From Symbiodinium natans (Eukaryota > Sar > Dinophyceae > Suessiales > Symbiodiniaceae), in the NCBI GenBank assembly GCA_905221605.1, contig CAJNDS010002423.1, positions 370,456 through 434,455 on the forward strand: 64,000 nt of DNA, in the 5' to 3' direction. The notes below the pieces were generated by a model. It was not told where the DNA came from and did no database searches. It saw only the letters and a program-made list of their open reading frames with translations. Made by a program: the position numbers and the translations under genes. Shown here piece by piece: positions 46,333-58,819 of this stretch. Numbering within the stretch: position 1 is the first letter of the stretch; every line of letters starts with the position of its first letter.

Positions 46333-49275
46333 ATGGCGAGTGGCTTGGCCGGCAAGATTCGCCGTGCAACCGAGTCGGATGAGTTCGACCTCAGCGGTTA
46401 CGACCAGGCACCTCCGCAAAGGAGTTCGAGTGAAGAGATGTGATGCTCATGCAGCATGCGCGGTAAAACATGAAGAGTCGGTTTTCGCATCAAGAGCTGG
46501 AAGCTTGACATGCTTTTCATTGCACTACGTGAAGCACTTTCACAGTAGAGTGCCCCCCATTGCATAGCACGTAGCAATATCAGGGGCAGGGGTCAGACTG
46601 GAGGCGCGATGCAATGAGCTTGCAAAAGCTGCTTTCAGCGAGCCGATGGCTTTGAAGGCTCGGAGATACACGAAGAGCGTTCGGGCAATTCGGGCCGTTG
46701 AGTGCCTCAGGAGATGGTCCGGCTCTCTTTCGTGGTGGGCGGTGGCAAGCTGGTTCGGCAGAAGTACTCGGACGTCCTGCACTCAGTTTCGGGTCAGTCT
46801 GGCCGACGTGCTCGCAGTTCAGCCACCCCAGGACCTGCCCAAGCACTTCTGTGGTGCGCTGACGCTCATTGGCTTCCAGGAGGCGTGAGCGGTGGGGCCG
46901 ATGGCAGTCTATTCGTGCCAGCATTCACGGCAGGACAACAGCGCGACAATCGAGCAGGGATCAGCTGGAAAGTTCAAGTTCCAGCACGACACGAACAAGA
47001 ATTTGAAATTTGTTCACGTGTTCCCAAAATTGTCCGGCGAGGCCGGAGGTCTGCCCATGTCTGCGCCAAGGGCAGCAAAGAGCCGCATCCCAGGTGCAGA
47101 CAGCAGCTGCAGGAGAGGAGGAGGAGGCGGCAGAGGAGGCAGCAGCAACGCCTACGGACCTCCTGCTCCGCAGCGCCTCGGGTCTGAAAAGGATGGGTGG
47201 ACCGAGCCCAGGTCGTAGAATTCAGCAAACGACCTTGAGGTGGTGCACAGGTGCGCTACTCGTAGCAAGCGTTGGCTGTTGCCTTAGGTGACGACTCGGA
47301 GTTTCTCCGCCTCCTCCAGGTGCAGGTGGAGCGGAGCTGAGAATGAGACCGGATCACTCCCTCGTTCAATTGTTGTATCTTCCGTTCTACATCTTAAGGT
47401 AACATATGCAGAGAAGAAGACGTTGCTTGACATCCTGAAGCAGCAGCGAGCCCAGTTTGCCAGGTGATCGGTGAGATCCGGTAGTGAGAACCAGGGTCTT
47501 CCTGCATTCATGGCTCCGCTCCAAGCTCTTGAGGCGAATCTCCGACTTGGAGGCCCGGCGTCGGCGGTCACACGGGCTTCGCATGTGGAAAGGTTGGCAT
47601 TGCGAATTAGTTCATGGGGGGGGGGGGGGGGGGGGGGGGCAGCGTAAATAAGTGGACGTCAAGCAAGTTTTGAGGCCATCGAGGCGAAGATGGCCCGCCT
47701 GGAGCGCCCAGATGCCTCTGAGGAGGCACTCTTCATCGCCACTGCGTTGGTCCCTTTCATTAGGGGCCGGCCTTGCTTATGGCCTTCTAGCTTCAGGGCG
47801 TGATGTGGTTCGCCCGGGGGCTGGGCTGTTTTTGTTTCCAGGTGCTTCAGTCCCGTGTATTGCCAAGCCGCCCGGCTCCAATGTAACATGGCCTCGTGCC
47901 CCATACCTCCGGCTGCCTAGCTGCTGCTCAGGCATGTTAGGATCCCTGCCTGGGGACTTCTAGACTTATAAGGGATTCTTTGTGCTTTACTGTATAGGGC
48001 TCCCAAGATGTTGCTGCTTTCGACCAGGCGCTCTTCAATGACGTCGGGGCGGAGGCAACTCGGCAACTTCCAGCGCTTGACACTGTCGTTGGGGCACGCG
48101 GTTCTCCTTTCCACGTATGGTGCGGAAGACAGGATCTCAAAGAGAAGAAGAAAGTAGTGGAAAGTGAAATGAAAGCCATGGTGGATTCCGGGCGCCTCAC
48201 CTTGGCAGAAAAAGCAGACCTCCTCGAAACTTGGTGTGGGGGGAGTCAAGTTGGTTTGTGAGAGCTGTTGAAAGCCTAAGTCCATGCACTTCATGATGCG
48301 ACCAAGGAGCAATTGGAAGGGAAACTCTCTCAAGCCAATGCCGAGATGTCGAAAGCGCAGCAAGACGGGAAAGCCAAGAAGGCGCAGGCCGGCAGGGAGC
48401 TTGCACTTTCTCCCGAGGGTGGCGCAAGGCACTTTGGGTGTGCAGGCCCTTCAGCAGCAGCTCGAGATCCTGCAAAGCACAAAGGCTTCTCTGAAAGCAG
48501 CTGAACCGGCTCCCTTGCCGCCTTTGAAGCACGGCGCCAAAATCCGAGAGCTGCGCTTGAAGCTTGGCCAAAGAGAAAAACATGGCCTTCTTACCAACAT
48601 GCCTTTGCTGCATCTGCATACCGACAGTCGCCACGCTGGCAAACCCTCAACACGCCGCCGCTGAGCTCGCGCATTAAACACTACAGTATGTCTAAAAGAC
48701 ATGCGCAGCCGGCTTCTGCATTTGTCCGTGTGCCATATATATATATATATGTGTATATATGTATATATGTATATATCTGTATATCTATATATGTATATAT
48801 GTATATATGTATATATGTATATATGCATGTATGTATATATCTGTATATGTATATGTGTATATAGTATGCATAAGTAGCCCCGATGCCTCAGGAAGCTCGC
48901 GGGGTTGGCCCAGATTGAGAAGGCCGCAGACTGAGGGCATTTGGCCTTTTTCGTGTCTTTTCTATTGCTGATTACCTTCAATTACCTTTCTGGATGACTC
49001 TGTGAGCCCCCTTTCGCGCCTTGCAAGGTGTCGAAAGGCTGGTTTGCACCTCGGCCCCCTAAGAACTATGTGAAATCCATTGTTCTTCGTGCAGGGCACT
49101 ACTCTCTGGATGAGCTGAAGAGGCAGGGCGACCTATACGGACCTACACTCTCAGCGGAGCCTCAGTAGCCCTGGTGCAGGCTCGGAGAGCGGCCTGAGAT
49201 TGAGGAGGCTGTGGAAGAGCTGGAGAGGCGAGCCAAAGGATGGTTGGAAAGCGACGAGGCTCGGAAATCCTCAGT
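46333..49275 (+). CDS. coiled-coil protein of dinoflagellate type (multi-exon, 3' end uncertain)
   Basis: Start ATG at 46333, [20 protein letters not shown]. Exons joined in phase: 46333-46407, 46711-46773 ([19 protein letters not shown]), 46832-46882 ([16 protein letters not shown]), 46934-47041 ([20 protein letters not shown]), 47094-47181 (Glu/Ala-rich), 47288-47319, 47399-47463 ([17 protein letters not shown]), 47668-47725 ([19 protein letters not shown]), 47998-48054, 48133-48225 ([20 protein letters not shown]), 48307-48387 ([20 protein letters not shown]), 48446-~48570 ([20 protein letters not shown]), ~49028-49139 ([10 protein letters not shown]), ~49190-49275 ([20 protein letters not shown]). 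A small globular N-terminal domain precedes long heptad-rich segments. Introns of 51-58 nt are unusually short. I know the pattern as a recurrent dinoflagellate protein but can give no function; a structural or adaptor role is inferred. It may continue past 49.3 kb (VFQERLEALLCR near 49888). Confidence 0.65.
47616..47639. repeat. poly-G run in intron
   Basis: A run of 24 G in the 204-nt intron 47464-47667 of the coiled-coil gene. Confidence 0.95.
48736..48866. repeat. TATATG/TA microsatellite
   Basis: ATATGTAT-type units over 130 bp, in the probable intron between the coiled-coil exons ending near 48570 and starting near 49028. Confidence 0.92.
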
Positions 49276-52200
49276 GAAGTTCGGAGAAGTCCGGGACAAG
49301 GGGGACAGTCCGATCCTCCGAACTCAGCTTTGGAGGCTCCCTTCGTTCCAGGCAGTCAGCTCTCTGCAGTGCTGCAATTCGCTCCGGAGTCTCCACCACA
49401 CTGCAGCACAACTGCGATGACCTGGTTCCAAATGCCGCTCCACACCTCCCAAACAAAAGATGTGTTTTTGTGTGCCCTATACCCACTTGAACAATGTGTC
49501 TCTGTCGTTTCTAATATGTCTTGTCATCTCTGGAGCTTTGCCTGCGTGCGCTCCAATTAGGTGTGTAGCAAGGGTTGTGACAACTTAGCATGTGTACTCG
49601 CAGTCGGGTTGATGTCCTTGCTAACTGTCAAACTCGCCCAAGTTTCTCCGTGGTGCAGCTGCGAATGCCACCTGGCACCTCGGCCAGGTAATCAACCCCC
49701 GCTCACGAATCTAGTGTACCACATGACATGAGGCCGTGGTATCATGAAATCATATCGCGCTTCTGGCTCTGCATGCCTGTGGTGATTGCTCAGACTCCAT
49801 CCACCAGCCAATTGTAGATCGTATTGTTGCCGCTCCCATTCCATCAGCTCATGTTTGCCATATTCTTTACACCTTCTCCGCTCAGCAGGTCTTCCAGGAG
49901 CGCCTGGAGGCCTTGCTGTGCAGGGTCCCAGGATCTTCTCCGAGTCGGCTCAGCAGAACTGAGATATTCATGGTGTGATTTAATATTAACTGAGCTGAGA
50001 TTGGAGAGCACTCCGAAGAGAGATGGGACTGCGCTTTGTAGCGAAGACCCCTCACTGCCCACTTCGATCTGAGTCAACAACTTGCATCTTCACGGAGAGG
50101 CAAACCTTCGTGTTGGTCTCAAGAAGGCCACCGGCCGCGGTGGCGGAGGGTGCCCAGACTCAGTTGCAAGCATGTTTCTCATTTTTCACATTTTTCACAT
50201 CTCATGTTTCCAAGTTGCGCCCGTGAGACGACAGGTATACCGCGGTCAGCTCTGGGGCCCGCCCGGCCAAAGCAAAGGCTTCTGGTCCGTCTGTCCGCAA
50301 TGGCTTCAGTGCCCTGGCTTGAGCCCAAGGCACGCCTCGCCTGGTGTGCGCACCATCCTGGGCCAATATGGCTCACAGCCTCACAGCTAGTCCTCACGAG
50401 TCCTCATGACAAACACCACCCAAGCAAGCTGCAGATACTTGTGCTGCTTGCTTTTCCCCGGTGCCCCTGTACAGAGATGCTTTGTGGCCGTGGCCAGGAA
50501 AGTAAAACATGCTCTGTGGGGCTTGAAACCGGCGACTTTGTAAAGGGTCAACGTGGTTGCTTGCAAGGGGGCTTTACGCCTAGGGGCGAAGGGTCTTGGT
50601 GTATAGGGCTACGTAGGTCAGGTTTGAACATGCGTTTCGGTTTAAACATGCGTTGGATAGATTCGATAGCATAGGGAACCAATGACAAAACAACAAGGGG
50701 CAGAACCACCGGTCTTTCAAAGCGGCTGCGCAGTGTTATGTGAGCTCTGCTTGGACGAGCACAACCTGATGCACTTCTCGCGTTGCAGCATCCAGCAGAC
50801 AGACTCTGGACCAGCTGCTCGAAGCTGCGAATGGGCGACTGAACAGTCCACGATCGCAGCACGGGTGCCAACACAGCATCTTTGAGGATTCGCAACATTT
50901 CGCAACCCGACGAATTTGAGCAGCAGCACCCCAAAGGTCCTGCACTCGACGAAGGTATGCGTTGCACGCGTACACCACCAAATTCACGAGGATTTGCAAA
51001 TGGCGAATTCTAGAAATACGTGTCTACCTATCTAAACTCTGAAGCCTTGAGAACGTTTCAAACCAGCATGGCCTTCTTTTCCCACGGTTGATGAGCATCA
51101 TACACTTGATAAATAATGTTGTACCTGCTTTCGTGTGTTCCCCCCGTTAATATGTCTTTTACAAGAAGGAGTTAGCCTGGAAGTTGCATGGCCAGAGCTC
51201 GTGAACGTGCATGAGACCCAACTGAGCTGGGACTCCCACAGGCTTCTTGAGTGTGATGCTCCCGTTCGTGAAACATTGCTTTTGGCATGAAACAAGGCAT
51301 CGTGCTTTTTGTTCTTGAAGTCTTGGTTCCTGAGCAGCCTCCAGAAAGCACAGACTCAGTCGGGTGCAGCTGTGCGGCTGTGCGTGGTTCTCTTTGTCAA
51401 GAGCGTCGGCCTCGGGTGTTTTGGGACTCTAGGCTCCAGTTTCCATTCTCGTTCCACCACATTCGAGCTCAAAGCTGGAGGCTTGCCACGTGCAAAGGTC
51501 AACTGATGCGTCAACTGTTCCGAGAAGGCCTTTCAAGGTGCCAAAGTCGGAGCCTCCAGGATTACTATACTTTGTTTAGGAACTTCAAGGCCCGAACCTT
51601 ACTAGTTATATTGGCAAAATATAAGTTACAGGAAGAGGGCAAGTGTTTTGTACTATATTCTGCTGCAACAGAGTAAGGAGTGTGAACTAACCCTAGCTGC
51701 TCCGGATTCCCAACAGCTTCAGGCATGCATTGCTTCTTGATGCGAACACACAAAGTCCTCACTCCTTGCTGGGCCTGAGGGCATGGATCCCGATGGTCCG
51801 ATGGTCACCCCTGCATGCTACCCATGTGGATATCTTTCGTACTGTTGTAAGTAGTAAACTTTAGTAAACGGGTCTGTGCCATGGGAGCAGCTCCGGCGGC
51901 GGCTCCTCCTGAGGAGCACTGATGTCAAGTGTTCTGGCAGTTTGCTTGGGGGGACTTTCACGAGTTCCTGGAAGTCGGCAGAGATGCCGATCCAGAGCAA
52001 ACAGTAAGTCACAGCATGTCTCCTCTACGAGTTGAAGTTTAGGGGCTGTCATTCTTTCACTGTCTGCCTGGTGATGGTTGAGAAGTTGAACAGCAGCAAA
52101 AGATGGATTCCGTCCACAGGGAGCCGGAGACTACAAGTAGGGCAGGAGGCTCGAGATTGATTGAGTCAATGTTCGTGTGCAATGTAGGATTCGAAGCTCG

Positions 52201-53395
52201 GGAGAGGCGCCTCCAAGTCCAAGTCCAGACCCCAGCTTCAGCTCGTCATCTGGCGTTTGGGGCTGGTGGGTTCGGGCCAGAGCTTTGTGCGCAAGGCTAT
52301 AGTTGTTTCATGTTGTGTCCGTACAGTCTTGTTGAGTGGCACATCACGTTGATGCTCGCTCAATGTAAAATCCTTTGCCTTGCAAGCTTGTCATGCTTCA
52401 GAGTGAAACATCCATGCTGGGCGAATTTGCCGAATCATTGCTGCAGGGTAGTGGAATGCACTTTACAAAGAGGGTGAGCGACTGGCTTGAAGCGCAGAGC
52501 ATTGCTTGCTCAGACCCCAGACAGCAAAGTCAAGACAAGCTCACAACGCTTGGCCCACTAGGCAAATGCAACATTACCGTGTGCATTCCTCCATTCCGGA
52601 TTTAGCAACTCCGTGCTTGGGGTCGGGGGTTCGTCATCATGGAGCTTGCCCTTGCGGCCCTGATTGCGGTGCCACCAGCAGTATACTTCGCGGGCCAGAG
52701 ATCGCAAGCTGCTGTGGCGGCGAAGTGGGCCTGCCTGGGAGAGTTCAAGGCGCCTGAAGAAAAAGGGTTGCCAGACTGAAGGCTCTGCAGACTGATGTTA
52801 GGCCCAAAAGCCAGCTGCACCTAAATCCCAAGCCCCTACGCTTCCATGGTCCCAACCCCGAAACCGTGAGGGCTTTAGGCTTGGAAACGCTGGAGTCGAT
52901 GGATGTTCGTGGGCCTGAGGCCCTCAATGACCACGCTGCTGTTGTTCAGAAGCATTTCTCGAAGGAGAGAGGAACCGTACCTTGGCGGTCCAATGGGAAT
53001 GCATTCGAGTGACGGGTTCTGGTGTTGTGATCAGAGAGGTGGCTGCTGCATGCTACTTTGAGATTACCGGGGTCACAAAGCCTGATTCGGCTTCAGGGTT
53101 TGTCAGGGGTAACGTTCAAAGCGCGTGCCCAACCGAGCTGGGGTCTTAGAATTGAGAGAAGAGGGTTTTGCTTCCCGTGTCTCAGACCTGCGCGTCTCTA
53201 GCAGCTGAGACCCCACAGCTCCCAACCAGGCCCTGATCCTGCCGACGCTTATCCACGCCTTAACGCCTTGAAGTCTAAAGCCTGAGCTTTAAAACCCTGT
53301 GCAAGCTCTAAACTCTACACCTGAAGCCTTGAACCTCCAAACCCTGAATCCAATCTGTAAACCACCAAACCCTGGACGCATCCTGATGCCACGAG
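49276..53395. other. region without a confidently recognised gene
   Basis: Holds exon-like fragments that I could not assign: VFQERLEALLCR at about 49888, RVGLKKATGRGG at about 50102, and QTLDQLLEAANGRLNSP at about 50801. They may be further exons of the coiled-coil gene or of a separate gene. The first codons and promoter of the dehydrogenase gene must also lie towards the right end. From about 53250 the sequence is rich in AACCCTGAA/CTAAACC-like words. Confidence 0.4.
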
Positions 53396-53800
53396 GTTCT
53401 CCTCATCGGAAGCAGCGGCTTCGTTGGGGTCCGCATTCAAGACCTCCTCGTTGAGGCAGCAGCAACGCACAAGGCGGCGGGCAGCCTAAGCCCTGCAACC
53501 CCGAAGTCCATCCGAAGTCCCAAGCCCCAAAAACAACTCCAACAACCTCATCCCTAAGCCCGAAGACCCCCCCCCCCTAACCCTGAGCACCCGACGGGTC
53601 CCCAGGCCCTGAACCCTAAAACGAGGCAGCCTTGAACCTCGTCTGCGTGGACATCAACCCCCCGAAGCACATGCGACACTTGGAGATCGAAGTGGGGTCT
53701 GGCTAGGGTCTACGGTCTAGGGTTGAGGGTTTAGGGCACCTGGAAAAGAGAGAGAGAGAGAGAGGCGGCCTCCCTTCGGGGGGGGTCATGCGTGGGGGAG

Positions 53801-53853
<53 letters not shown>

Positions 53854-56800
53854 GAGAGAAGGAGAGTTTACCCACACCGTTGCAAACCTTCGCTTCCGAA
53901 AGAAGAAAAGAAAGGAAGGAAAGAGTTTAGGGCAAGGGCTGTGAGATTTAGGGCACCCGGATTTTTGGCATAAGGTTTAGGGCTTTAGGGGAGGAGGTTG
54001 GCTTTAGGGCCATGGGCTTGAGGGCGTTGGGGTTTAGGGTACAAGGTTCAGGCATTTAAGGGCCGCTCAATCATCATTCCGTTTGAAGTGTACATGGGTT
54101 GTTGTTTGAGTCTTGGAGTGCATGTTCAGGATCGATGGCTTCAGATTCAGGGTGTGGCATCTTTGAATTGCGCAAGCTTCCTCACGGTGGGGCTTGGCGG
54201 TGACCACAGTGCGCAGCAACGGTCTGAACCTCCAAGCACAAGTCCCTGTGTTGATTTGAGGCCCTAGTACCCCAAACCCAAAACAGCCCTGTCCAATCCC
54301 CAAGACTCGAAATTAGTATTGGACTACAAACCCAAAGCCCCAAAGCAGGAAGCCGACTCGGATCCCAGCCCTTGGCCCGCTTGAACGGCAGCGCCAGGAG
54401 AGGACATGGTGTACTTCACCGGTGACCTGCGTGAGCCGAAGCACATGGAAAGAATCTACGAGGCCAAGCTTTAGGAGCCCTTCAAATCCTCGATGATTCG
54501 CACTTTCAATCACAATCGTTTATATCCCAGGGCACGTCTTTTGGAACAGCATGGTGTAGGCCCCTGAACCATCGTCCCTTTGGTGAAGCGACAGTCCTCA
54601 TGGCCCGAATATGTTGCCCCCAAAATCACAATGTCACAATTCAAGATGATGGTTTGTTCGCAGTCTTCATTCAGACGGCCCGTGCATAGGGAGCGTTGTC
54701 AGTCGTTGTAGATAAGGATCAATCATATCCTAAGTTTGCCATGCAAACTGCCCCTGAACTCCTTGCTCGCCTTGGTCCAAATGAAGGCCATGAAGAGCCA
54801 CGGTTTCCCCATCAAGGCTACGATCCACCTGGCATCGATCATACCCTTTTTGGGCATCCCCGCAAGCTTCATCACCCGCGTCAACGTGGCCGGGAGATGA
54901 AAAGGTGCAGGTAAGCGCTTAGCTTTTCGGGGCGGCTGATTTCAGAGGTTTGCAGCTCGGGGTCTCTCTCTTCCTCTCTTCCTCTCTTCCTCTCTCTCTC
55001 TCTCTCTTCCTCTTTCTGTCTTTCTTTCTTTCTTCTTTCTTTTCTTTGCCACTCACACACTTGCAACACGGCGCCAGAATCGAATGCGGCAGAGAACAGG
55101 CACAGTGATGATGTAGTGCAGTCGTAAATGACGAGGGATGACGATTGCTGACGCACTACTAGTGGTGGTGATGGTGACGATGGTCACATTCCCACCCCGA
55201 CCTCACGAAACCCCTAGAGCCCTACAGCCTGAAACCCGCAGCTTTAAAGCTTGTTAGCGCCAACAGCACCAGGTTGATGGCCTGGCCCACACCCTATAAC
55301 CAACAAAAAGGCTCAAGATGGGTGGCCTCCTAAACCCTAAACCCCAAAATCCCTCATCCTTGAATCGCGAAAATGCTCCTAAAATTCCTCCCAAGGTGGA
55401 TGGCCTCCAAGACTCCGTGCAGACGGCCAAAAAGCACGGCGCCACGGGCTTCCTGTACACCTCCTCGGCCACCTGCATCCTGGACGGGGCGAAGCTCGGG
55501 AACGCTTTACAGAGTGGTTTTAGAAGGGCGTTTTGATCGAGATTTTAGGGTGCCAATCTCTACCAGACCAGGCAGCCCGAGGGAAAGCATCAGAATTTCA
55601 AACTGGTTTCGCTTTAGTGCGTTAGTCTGAGGTGACAAATTCTCCCTAGGGCACATGCGTTCTTTGAGGGGTTTGGGACCTTCAGGGGCTTCATTCTGGC
55701 TTTACCTTTACTGCGGAGCTCCCTTCTCTTGGTGGCCCAGGAATGATGCGCCAGCCGACGGAGTCGACGAGGATGCGCCATATCCAGCTGTCAACATGGA
55801 CACGTACACGACCACCAAGGCAAAGTGGCTTCTAGCATAAGTGCGTATGGATTTAAGTAGTTTTCTTAAGGGTTTAGCTGCTTAGCTCCTTTCCAACATG
55901 TTTTAGCTGCAGCATTTCTGCTTTCCCAAGCACCAGGAAACGAACCTTGAGCCCCAAAGACCGAAACGAAGTGCGGGTGGCAAAAAAGACCGGAGCGAAC
56001 CTCTGGAGCACCGACCCTTGTGCCCTTGCGCCCGACGTGCTGCTGTCCAAAATCCTCCGGCCTGGCGCTCGTAAGGTTTAAATCCAAGCCGAACACCAAG
56101 GAACCCTAAACCCCCGGGCCCCCAAAATGCTAAAGCTTAACGATCACAAGGCCAGGAGCGCCAAGCCCGAAAGCCTGAATCCCCGAAGAAGGTGGCGGCG
56201 GAGAAGATCGTCAGCGCGGCTCACGCGCCGGGGTTCTTTACCGCGGTTGTGCGGCCGTCGGGAATCATCGGCCCTGGTGACCCGGCTCGGGGCTTTTGGG
56301 GTTTTCGATTCAGGCGTTTAGAGAGATATGTCTTCTGGGCAAAATAGTAGCATCACACTCAACCGTCTAGTCGCCCCTCAAAAAGCAGTCGCACTCAGAC
56401 GAGCACTCCAGGTGACAAAGTGCTCTACGACAAGCTCTCCAAGGGTGAAGACAACAAATGGATTCAGGGAAAGGGCAATGGCGAGAGTCTGCTGGACATG
56501 GTGGGTGTTGATGCCGTTGCTCTTGGTCACATTATGGCCGTGAATGAGTTAATCAAGGCAGATGGGACTCTTCAGAGGCCGCAAACAACGATCATCAACT
56601 TGTCTGCTGGGAAGGGGATTCAATACAAACACATGATCGGCAGCGAAGTTGAGAAGGATGGTAAAAGCTATTGGGGACAACCTCCCGCTCAGCCCGTGCC
56701 AGCAAAAGTTGTATCGTGTCTCGCTGGCATAAACGAGACCTGGTGCAGCATTTTCGGCAAAGCTCTGCTTAGCCCATACCTTGCACGTGTCAGCCTGGAC

Positions 56801-57037
56801 TTCACGCAACGCACATACATCTTTTCCAACAAGACGCCCGGCGCGAGCATTGGAAGTCGAGAGCATTTCCAGCTGCTCCTGTTTACGTAACGTTGTGCTT
56901 GTTGTGCCCTCAACCTCAAATCCTGAGACGCGCTGAGGAGGGCGCGCGATCTGCTGGGATGGCAACCTGAGGATGACGACATCAAGGATACCATGCGAAA
57001 ATACCTGAGCCGAGATCCATCCTGCCAGAAGGTCTGA
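53396..57037 (+). CDS. 3-beta-hydroxysteroid dehydrogenase-like NAD(P) oxidoreductase (9 exons)
   Basis: Extended short-chain dehydrogenase acting on a sterol- or lipid-type 3-hydroxyl, or decarboxylating sterol-4-carboxylates. Exons: 53396-53480 (VLLIGSSGFVGVRIQDLL, the GxxGxxG dinucleotide loop), 53630-53691 (LVCVDINPPKHM, Asp closing strand 2), 54403-54462 (VYFTGDLREPKHM), 54787-54885 (ATIHLASIIPF, FITRVN), 55396-55493 (GATGFLYTSSATCILDG, catalytic Ser region), 55741-55819 (DEDAPYP, TYTTTK: catalytic Tyr-x-x-x-Lys), 56192-56276 (TAVVRPSGIIGPGD), 56412-56832 (NKWIQGKGNGESLLDMVGVD, FSNK), 56941-57037 (ARDLLGWQPEDDDI, TGA). Together about 361 residues, the family's length. Only the initiator exon is missing. 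No obvious membrane segment is complete. Donors: GC, GT, GC, GT, GC, GC, GT, GA. Identity is strong; the exact substrate is not readable from sequence. Confidence 0.92.
53747..53855. repeat. GA microsatellites in intron 2 of the dehydrogenase
   Basis: (GA)n blocks at 53747-53763 and 53803-53855 inside intron 53692-54402, with GGCC/TTCGGGGG between. The flanking intron also carries TTTAGGG-like words. Confidence 0.9.
54962..55047. repeat. CT/CTTT microsatellite in intron 4 of the dehydrogenase
   Basis: CTCTTCCT and CTTTCTTT units; its reverse strand gives a spurious Arg/Glu-rich frame. Confidence 0.9.
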
Positions 57038-58819
57038 TTGTTGGGTGTACAGCAAGTTTAGTTTTCCTCAGCTCAACTTGTTCTGTCGTGCTGCCGGATT
57101 GGCGGCCCCAACCATAGCATGTTTGTTGACATCTTGCGTGCCGAGAGACGCCAGTTTTCACTCGAGCCTTCTGCTCGATTGGCTGACAGAGTTGAAAAAG
57201 TGCCGGTTTACAAGTTAGGGGCCCTGAGTGCTCGCCGCTGCTGCGGGCCTTGATGTATCGCGTTTCCAGTGCTGTGGAGCCAAATTAGCCCGCTGTGTGC
57301 CTTTGACGTCAGACACCAAGAGCTTGGTTCTCTCGGACGATGTTCCCGAACGATCCAGGGCAAGATGTTGGGTCTCCCGCGGCGTTTCATGAGGTTGTGG
57401 CTGCTGGCCTCGGCAGGGCAGGCTGCGGAGTTGGGTCAAGCCCTCAGCTGTGCAGTCATTGTCACGCACGTATCCGCCAGAACCTGTTTCAGCCTCAACG
57501 CGCGCGATTGATTCATGTGCCTTGTGACTTAATCATGTCATGTCTAGCATCATGAGTAGCTTCCCATGTGCCTCTCTTCTCTCTCCTCTCTTTTGTTGCA
57601 TCTTCGACGGTCAGGTCGTCAACTTGATCGCTTTGCTAGCTTTGCGAACTGCATCGCCGGCTTGTTCCCCCCTGGTGCTTTTTTTACAGTTTGTAACTTG
57701 GCTGCCAAAGTGCGCCTAACAAAGGTTGGGCCTTGCGCCGGTTCATCCAGTCAGAAACTTGATGCTTCTGCACGCTATGCTTCTGCAGTAAAAATATGTA
57801 AAAATGTTTTCTCGGCTGTGTGGCAAAGGGGTTCTCCTCCTGGGGTGCATTTTTGAAAGTAATGTGGAAAACATTGATTGTAATATATTGAATTGCAATC
57901 CTAACTTTGCAGGGTAAGTCTCTTCGTCTCTTGCTGTGCTTTCACACCTGAACCCTCGCCAATGTCTCAGATGGTTTGCGGTTTGGTTGTGTTGTGCTAT
58001 TCTTTGCGCAAGGTTGCGACGGCAAAGTTGCGAGTGTCTCGCAATTATGATTTTCGTGTCTCTCCGTCGTATTGATGGGGGGTGGCACATAGTGCCCTCG
58101 CGATGGTGCCAGCGAATATTCTGTTGCGATTCGCTGATTGATGTTCCTGGAGGTCGTAGACCTTGTCAGAGTGGTACCGTGTGCTGGCACATTCTACAGT
58201 ATGTCGTGTTCATTTATTGTCCGGATTTGTGGATCTTCGTTGACGCGGGCTGCCAGTGCACAAAGAAGATTTAACTCCAAACAAAGAACAGATTAAAACG
58301 CTTTGTTGTTTTCCCGAAAGGGTCAGCGAGGGCTCTTTGGAAAAGAGCGCTTTCCACTACACCACTCGACTCACACCGCTTGACTCACAATATGTCCTCC
58401 ATTTTATCTTTTTCTTTAGCCGGGCAGGTGCGGCGGGGCTCGGCGGGGCGCACCCCTCTCACCCTTCGTGCGTGTCACGGCGCTCTCGCTGTGGCGCCGG
58501 GCGAATGTCATTTTGACATCTGCAACCCTCTGCGTGGATCGTGCGTGTCGCTGCGCTCTCGCTGTGGCGCCACGCGAATGTTTCCTCGAAGGTCCTGCTT
58601 TTTGTAGTATAAATCAAGTACGCGGAATGCCTTTCCGAGGTCTGCCCGCTGGCTTGGAAGTTCGTTCTTTCGTAGTACAAATTAAGTACGTGACATGCTA
58701 CTGCTACTGCAACTGCTACCATACACTACTGCAATCATATTGCTACAACTGCTGCTGGCCTTGTCAAAACAGCCCTGCAAGAGTCAGGTGCTCTGTAGAA
58801 GGGAAGAGTTTTGCCCAGC
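57038..58819. other. spacer and possible 5' part of the next gene
   Basis: After the dehydrogenase stop there is no recognised exon. A nearly duplicated segment (TGCGTGTC-CGCTCTCGCTGTGGCGCC) occurs at about 58470-58501 and 58546-58574. A hydrophobic frame at 58695 (MLLLLQLLPYTTAIILLQLL) could be a signal-peptide exon of the following secreted protein, but it overlaps CTGCTACTG repeats. Confidence 0.4.
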
